DNA of 6,145 nucleotides from assembly GCA_945878795.1 (NCBI GenBank), contig CAMDWF010000145.1, positions 1 to 6,145 on the forward strand, read 5' to 3'. The notes below the pieces were generated by a model, which made no database searches, was not told the DNA's origin, and saw only the letters and a list, made by a program, of their open reading frames with translations. The stretch's first letter is position 1, and each line of letters opens with the position of its first letter. Shown in pieces: positions 4,395 to 6,145 of the stretch. Position numbers and translations under genes: made by a program. The stretch is from Synechococcus sp. UW140 (GTDB taxonomy: Bacteria; Cyanobacteriota; Cyanobacteriia; PCC-6307; Cyanobiaceae).

Positions 4395-6145
4395 TTGAGC
4401 ACCCACCAGGCCCTGCAGTCCTTCGCCGATTGGGTGGCTTCGATCCGGGGCGATGAGGCCAGCGAGGCCCAAACCTATGTGAACCGGCTGCTGCAAGCCT
4501 GGGGCTGGGCCGATGCGGTGGAGGCAGGCACCACCTTCGAGCGCAAGATCCCCAAGGGCAGCCTGGCCGGTGGCATGGGCAAAGCGGACGCCCTGATCGA
4601 AGCAACCCGCGCCACGGTGCTGATCGAGATGAAGAGCAGGGGCAAGCCCCTCGAACCGCACTTCCCCCAACTACAGCGCTATTGGATCTACCTCGCCCCC
4701 AAGCCGGTCTATTCGGTGCTCTGCAACTTTGATGAGCTGTGGGTTTATGACTTCAACCAGCTCGTGGATGAACCCCTGGTGAAGCTGCGGGTGGCGGATC
4801 TGGCCAGCCAATCGTCCTCTCTTGCCTTTCTCAGCAAGAGCGAGCAGCCGGTTCACTTTGGCCTCAACCAGATCGAGGTGACTGAAGCCCAGGCCCGCAG
4901 CATGGGGGAACTGTTCAGGCGGTTGCGCAAGCGGGGCGAGAAGAGCGGCGCCTTCACGGCATTGGAGGCCCAGCGGTTCGTTCTGCAGTGCGTGTTGAGT
5001 CTGTTTGCTGAGGATCGGGACTTGCTGCCGAACCTGCAGTTCACCCTTGCCCTGGATGCCTGCCAGGGGGGGCAGAGCAGCTACGACGTGCTCGGCAACC
5101 TGTTCGGCGAGATGAACACCCCCGGCATCACCCCCAGCGGGCAGTTCCGGGGTACGCCCTACTTCAACGGGGGGCTTTTCTCCCATATCCCAAGGCTTGA
5201 GCTGCTCTCCGATGAGCTGGATTTGTTGAGCGCCAGCGCCGAGGAGAACTGGCAGCGGGTGCGGCCCAGCATCTTTGGAAATATCTTTGAGGCCAGCAGC
5301 GATGACGCCACCCGCCACGCCCACGGCCAGCACTTCACCAGTGAGGTGGACATGCTGCAGATCATCCGCCCCACGATCGTTGAGCCCTGGGAGGAGAGGA
5401 TCGCCCAGGCCGGCAGCATCGCCGAACTGGAGCGACTGCGCCAGGCGTTGATGCAATACCGCGTTTGCGATCCGGCCTGCGGCTCCGGTAATTTTCTATA
5501 CATGTGCTACAACGCCGTCAAGGATCTGGAGGTGTCGATTCTGCGCCGCATCGAGGAGCGGCGCACGGCCAAGAAGGAGAAGGATCAGATGCTTCTGGGT
5601 CTGGTGACGCCGTTGCAGTTCTTCGGCATGGACACCAGCCCCTTCGCAGTTGAGCTAGCCAGGGTGACGCTGATGATCGCCCGCAAGGTGGCCAACGACC
5701 GCCTGGGGCTTACCGAACGGGATCTACCCCTCGACAACCTGGACAACAACATCAGGGTGGCCGATGCGTTGTTCACGCCCTGGCCGGAGGCCGATGCTTA
5801 TGTGGGGAACCCGCCGTTTCTCGGTGGGAAACGATTACGAGAAGGCTTGGGCTCTGATTATGTCAAACGTTTGTATGAGCGTTTTCCTGATTCGGCCAAC
5901 TTCGCTGATGTCTGTTGCTACTGGTTTCGTCTCGCCCATGACAATCTTAAGCCTGATGGTAGAGCGGGTTTGGTTGGAACAAACATGATACGAAGAGGTT
6001 ACAATCGCAAAGCCTCCTTGGACTATATCCGCGATCATGGAGGGTATATTGAAACCGCCATCTCAACTCAGCCCTGGTCTGGAGAGGCAAAAGTACATGT
6101 AAGCATCGTGAACTGGAGCAAGCAGGCTCCAATGATTTGCTGTCT
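4395..6145 (+). CDS. MmeI-type (type IIL/IIG) restriction-modification enzyme, 3' end beyond the window
   Basis: A single polypeptide should both cut DNA and N6-methylate adenine on one strand of its target. Residues 1-155 form the nuclease domain: D65, then LIEMKSRGKPL with E78 and K80, gives a D-X12-ExK metal site, close to D70/E80/K82 of MmeI. Residues 160-330 form the helical spacer, including PYFNGGLFSHIPRLEL and GQHFTSE, both family hallmarks. The methyltransferase has motif I DPACGSGNFL at 359-368, FFGMDTSPFAVELARVTLMI near 412-431 and the gamma-class motif IV NPPF at 472-475 followed by LGGKRL. VGTNMIRRGYNR and VHVSIVNW follow. There are 583 codons in the window; MmeI has about 920, so the target-recognition domain lies outside. 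I chose TTG 4395 because the protein then begins at the same distance from the nuclease motif as MmeI and GC3 rises there. ATG 4287 is an alternative, and the frame is open from 4113. No Shine-Dalgarno sequence is seen. GC3 drops from about 77% to 46% after 5826. Confidence 0.93.
   Translation, partial: MSTHQALQSFADWVASIRGDEASEAQTYVNRLLQAWGWADAVEAGTTFERKIPKGSLAGGMGKADALIEATRATVLIEMKSRGKPLEPHFPQLQRYWIYLAPKPVYSVLCNFDELWVYDFNQLVDEPLVKLRVADLASQSSSLAFLSKSEQPVHFGLNQIEVTEAQARSMGELFRRLRKRGEKSGAFTALEAQRFVLQCVLSLFAEDRDLLPNLQFTLALDACQGGQSSYDVLGNLFGEMNTPGITPSGQFRGTPYFNGGLFSHIPRLELLSDELDLLSASAEENWQRVRPSIFGNIFEASSDDATRHAHGQHFTSEVDMLQIIRPTIVEPWEERIAQAGSIAELERLRQALMQYRVCDPACGSGNFLYMCYNAVKDLEVSILRRIEERRTAKKEKDQMLLGLVTPLQFFGMDTSPFAVELARVTLMIARKVANDRLGLTERDLPLDNLDNNIRVADALFTPWPEADAYVGNPPFLGGKRLREGLGSDYVKRLYERFPDSANFADVCCYWFRLAHDNLKPDGRAGLVGTNMIRRGYNRKASLDYIRDHGGYIETAISTQPWSGEAKVHVSIVNWSKQAPMICC

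Noticed and set aside
4038..5456. Long minus-strand open frames opposite the R-M gene (about 4038-4670 and 4671-5456)
   Set aside because: The plus strand carries an uninterrupted frame with nuclease and methyltransferase motifs. The antisense frames are a by-product of GC-rich codons and show no recognisable motif.

Overview
The window looks like a GC-rich bacterial chromosome, most likely a picocyanobacterium of the Synechococcus/Cyanobium type. That guess rests on the high GC3 of the core genes, the rarity of Shine-Dalgarno sequences, a tRNA gene without an encoded CCA end, and the style of the small membrane and HTH hypothetical proteins. It is an inference from sequence style only.

Left part (1-2130) is ordinary chromosome. 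It holds the 3' end of rsmI (16S rRNA C1402 2'-O-methyltransferase), a small two-helix LapA/DUF1049-like membrane protein on the same strand, and a convergent minus-strand gene of 371 codons. That gene encodes a helix-turn-helix segment, a long acidic disordered linker and an unrecognised C-terminal domain. Divergent from it is an intact tRNA-Arg(UCU).

Right part (2131-6145) is accessory DNA lying directly 3' of the tRNA. In order it contains: a coding-like fragment that may be the start of a tyrosine integrase; a compact RelB/RelE-type toxin-antitoxin pair with its own candidate promoter; a decayed gene of about 185 codons interrupted by two in-frame stops, with ADS(A/G)DPAP repeats and a perfect 14-bp inverted repeat; a hairpin region; a sharply bounded AT-rich patch starting a hydrophobic ORF; and a fragment of a tyrosine-recombinase catalytic domain. 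The last gene, cut by the window end, encodes a large MmeI-type (type IIL/IIG) combined restriction-modification enzyme.

Together the right part reads as a defence/maintenance island built up at a tRNA-Arg gene. The toxin-antitoxin pair and the R-M enzyme are apparently intact, while the integrase pieces and the repeat protein are worn down. Two mosaic joints stand out. The integrase fragment is in frame with, and directly upstream of, the R-M enzyme. The R-M gene changes codon composition abruptly just after its NPPF methyltransferase motif, as expected if the 3' half with the target-recognition domain was replaced by recombination. I found no CRISPR array, no complete insertion sequence and no second copy of the tRNA 3' end.
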